Assembly: GCA_959022875.1 (NCBI GenBank)
Contig: CAUFAM010000090.1
Coordinates: 1 to 5,748 of the forward strand
DNA from: an uncultured Oscillospiraceae bacterium
GTDB taxonomy: Bacteria > Bacillota > Clostridia > Oscillospirales > Oscillospiraceae
Length of the DNA: 5,748 nt
Direction of reading: 5' to 3'
The number at the start of each line of letters is the position of its first letter. Within the stretch, counting starts at the first letter, position 1. Positions 4,765 to 5,748 of the stretch are shown here, in pieces. The position numbers were made by a program, and so were the translations under genes. Below the pieces are notes generated by a model. The model searched no databases. It was not told the DNA's origin and worked only from the letters and a program-made list of their open reading frames with translations.

Positions 4765-4913
4765 AGGACAAATATGAAAAACTTTGGGGATGTTTTTCAT
4801 TTGTGGCAAGGGTACAGGGGCAGTCCTCGCTCCGCACTCTTGCGGCTTTTATCTGCAATTTTCGCGGCTGTCCGCCGCAGCATTTTTAATTTTCGGAGGT
4901 GTAAGAGACCAAA
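4765..4913 (+). promoter_or_regulatory. Structured 5' leader of rny with three hairpins
   Basis: The predicted leader of about 150 nt is long for a housekeeping gene. In order it holds a perfect 9-bp stem ATGAAAAAC/GTTTTTCAT (4774-4782 and 4792-4800), a short stem CCGCA/TGCGG (4832-4845) followed by CTTTT, and GCGGC/GCCGC (4864-4878) followed five bases later by ATTTTT-rich sequence. The last two resemble weak terminators. The ribosome binding site GGAGGT is at 4895-4900. Since RNase Y acts on structured 5' regions in other Firmicutes, feedback on its own mRNA is possible, but that is inference. It matches no riboswitch I recognise. Confidence 0.45.
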
Positions 4914-5748
4914 ATGGAATTTTTGCCCTATATCATCGAGGCGATCATTTGTATCGCCCTTGCCGGTGTAGTAGGTGCTCTGTTCGGTTGGAATCGGCGC
5001 AAGGCCACTGCGGAGCGTGAGATCGGCTCTGCGGAGGATGAAGCCACCCGCATTGTAAACGAGGCTTATAAGAGCGCAGAAAACAAAAAGCGCGAGGCTC
5101 TGTTGGAGGCCAAGGAGGAGATTCTGAAGGCCAAAAACGACTACGAGCGCGAGGAAAAGGAGCGCCGGGCCGACCTGCAGAAGCAGGAGCGGCGCCTGCA
5201 GCAAAAGGAAGAAAACTTGGACCGCAAAACCGAGAACATCGAGAAGAAAGAGGAACAGCTCTCTGCCAAGCTCTCCAAGCTGGATGCCAGCCAGGCCCAG
5301 GTGGACGAGCTGAAGCAGAAGCAGACCGAGGAGCTGGAGCGCATCTCCGGCTTCACCGCTGTGGAGGCAAAGAATTACCTGCTCAAGCAGCTGGAGGAAG
5401 ACGTCACCCACGAGTCGGCCATGAAGATCAAAGAGATCGAGGCCCGGTTCAAGGATGAGGCCGACACCAAAGCCCGGGAGATCATCTCCCTGGCCATCCA
5501 GCGCTGTGCCGCCGACCATGTGGCCGAGGCCACGGTGTCTGTGGTACCCCTGCCCAACGACGAGATGAAGGGCCGGATCATTGGCCGCGAAGGCCGCAAC
5601 ATCCGCACCCTGGAGACTCTCACCGGCGTGGATCTGATCATTGACGACACACCCGAGGCCATCACCGTCTCCTGCTTCGACCCCGTCCGCCGGGAGATCG
5701 CCCGGCTGGCCCTGGAGAAGCTCATTCTGGACGGCCGCATTCACCCCG
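4914..5748 (+). CDS. rny: Ribonuclease Y, N-terminal part (runs off the right edge)
   Basis: RNase Y is a membrane-anchored endoribonuclease that initiates mRNA decay in many Firmicutes and is part of the degradosome-like network. There are 278 open codons and no stop before the window ends. Residues about 5-25 (PYIIEAIICIALAGVVGALFG) form the single N-terminal membrane helix. Residues about 30-150 are a highly charged Lys/Glu/Arg-rich coiled coil. SGFTAVEAKNYLL and the helix up to AREIISLAIQRCAADHV lead into the KH RNA-binding domain, with GRIIGREGRNIRTLE at 220-234 carrying the GxxG-type loop and GVDLIIDDTPEAITVS after it. The family is about 520 residues, so the catalytic HD domain lies beyond the edge. 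The ATG at 4914 gives the correct membrane helix start, with GGAGGT (4895-4900) upstream at slightly long spacing. A strong promoter precedes it and spoIID is separated by a terminator, so rny starts its own unit. Confidence 0.97.
   Translation, partial: MEFLPYIIEAIICIALAGVVGALFGWNRRKATAEREIGSAEDEATRIVNEAYKSAENKKREALLEAKEEILKAKNDYEREEKERRADLQKQERRLQQKEENLDRKTENIEKKEEQLSAKLSKLDASQAQVDELKQKQTEELERISGFTAVEAKNYLLKQLEEDVTHESAMKIKEIEARFKDEADTKAREIISLAIQRCAADHVAEATVSVVPLPNDEMKGRIIGREGRNIRTLETLTGVDLIIDDTPEAITVSCFDPVRREIARLALEKLILDGRIHP

Noticed and set aside
4774..4971. Small leader frame beginning MKNFGDVFHLWQ upstream of rny
   Set aside because: Its start lies about ten bases after the predicted transcription start, leaving almost no room for ribosome binding. 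It runs into rny in another frame and looks non-coding. A leader peptide cannot be excluded but is not supported.
4797..5744. Long minus-strand frame opposite rny
   Set aside because: Antisense shadow of the RNase Y coiled coil; the Leu/Gly/Val-rich translation mirrors Lys/Glu/Gln codons and has no homology I recognise.

Overview
The window looks like a chromosomal core segment of a GC-rich, spore-forming member of the Clostridia, probably of the Oscillospiraceae/Ruminococcaceae type (Flavonifractor-like). This is inferred from high GC at third codon positions, strong GGAGG ribosome binding sites, and a sporulation peptidoglycan hydrolase (SpoIID) beside RNase Y. The genus is a guess; no database search was possible.

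Layout. Positions 1-404 (minus) are the first 134 codons of phosphate acetyltransferase (pta), cut by the window edge. Positions 405-675 form a divergent intergenic region with a sigma-A-type promoter in each direction, a probable autoregulatory operator, and a structured leader on each side. Positions 676-1371 (plus) encode an XRE-family regulator with a TTG start, followed by a hairpin terminator. Positions 1445-3253 (plus) are a complete lepA (elongation factor 4). Positions 3254-3530 are the oddest part of the window: a 157-bp palindrome-rich, non-coding insert, then a second copy of the last 27 codons plus stop of lepA, then what looks like the original lepA terminator. Positions 3586-4647 (plus) encode SpoIID behind a sigma-E-like promoter, closed by a strong terminator. 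Positions 4730-5748 (plus) hold a near-consensus promoter, a roughly 150-nt structured leader, and the first 278 codons of RNase Y (rny), which runs off the window.

The genes are separate transcription units rather than one pathway: acetate/acetyl-CoA metabolism (pta), a regulator, translation (lepA), sporulation engulfment (spoIID) and mRNA decay (rny). Each unit has its own promoter or terminator, except that no lepA promoter could be found.

The best candidate for something undescribed is the lepA 3' end. A 241-bp unit is bounded by two lepA tails that share a 42-bp identical core. Beyond the core the tails differ at seven sites, all synonymous. This is the pattern left when an element integrates site-specifically into the 3' end of a gene and supplies a replacement end. 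Here only a 157-bp hairpin-rich interior with no recombinase remains, so it would be a remnant or a tiny non-autonomous cassette. An inverted partial copy of lepA also sits directly after the first stop codon.
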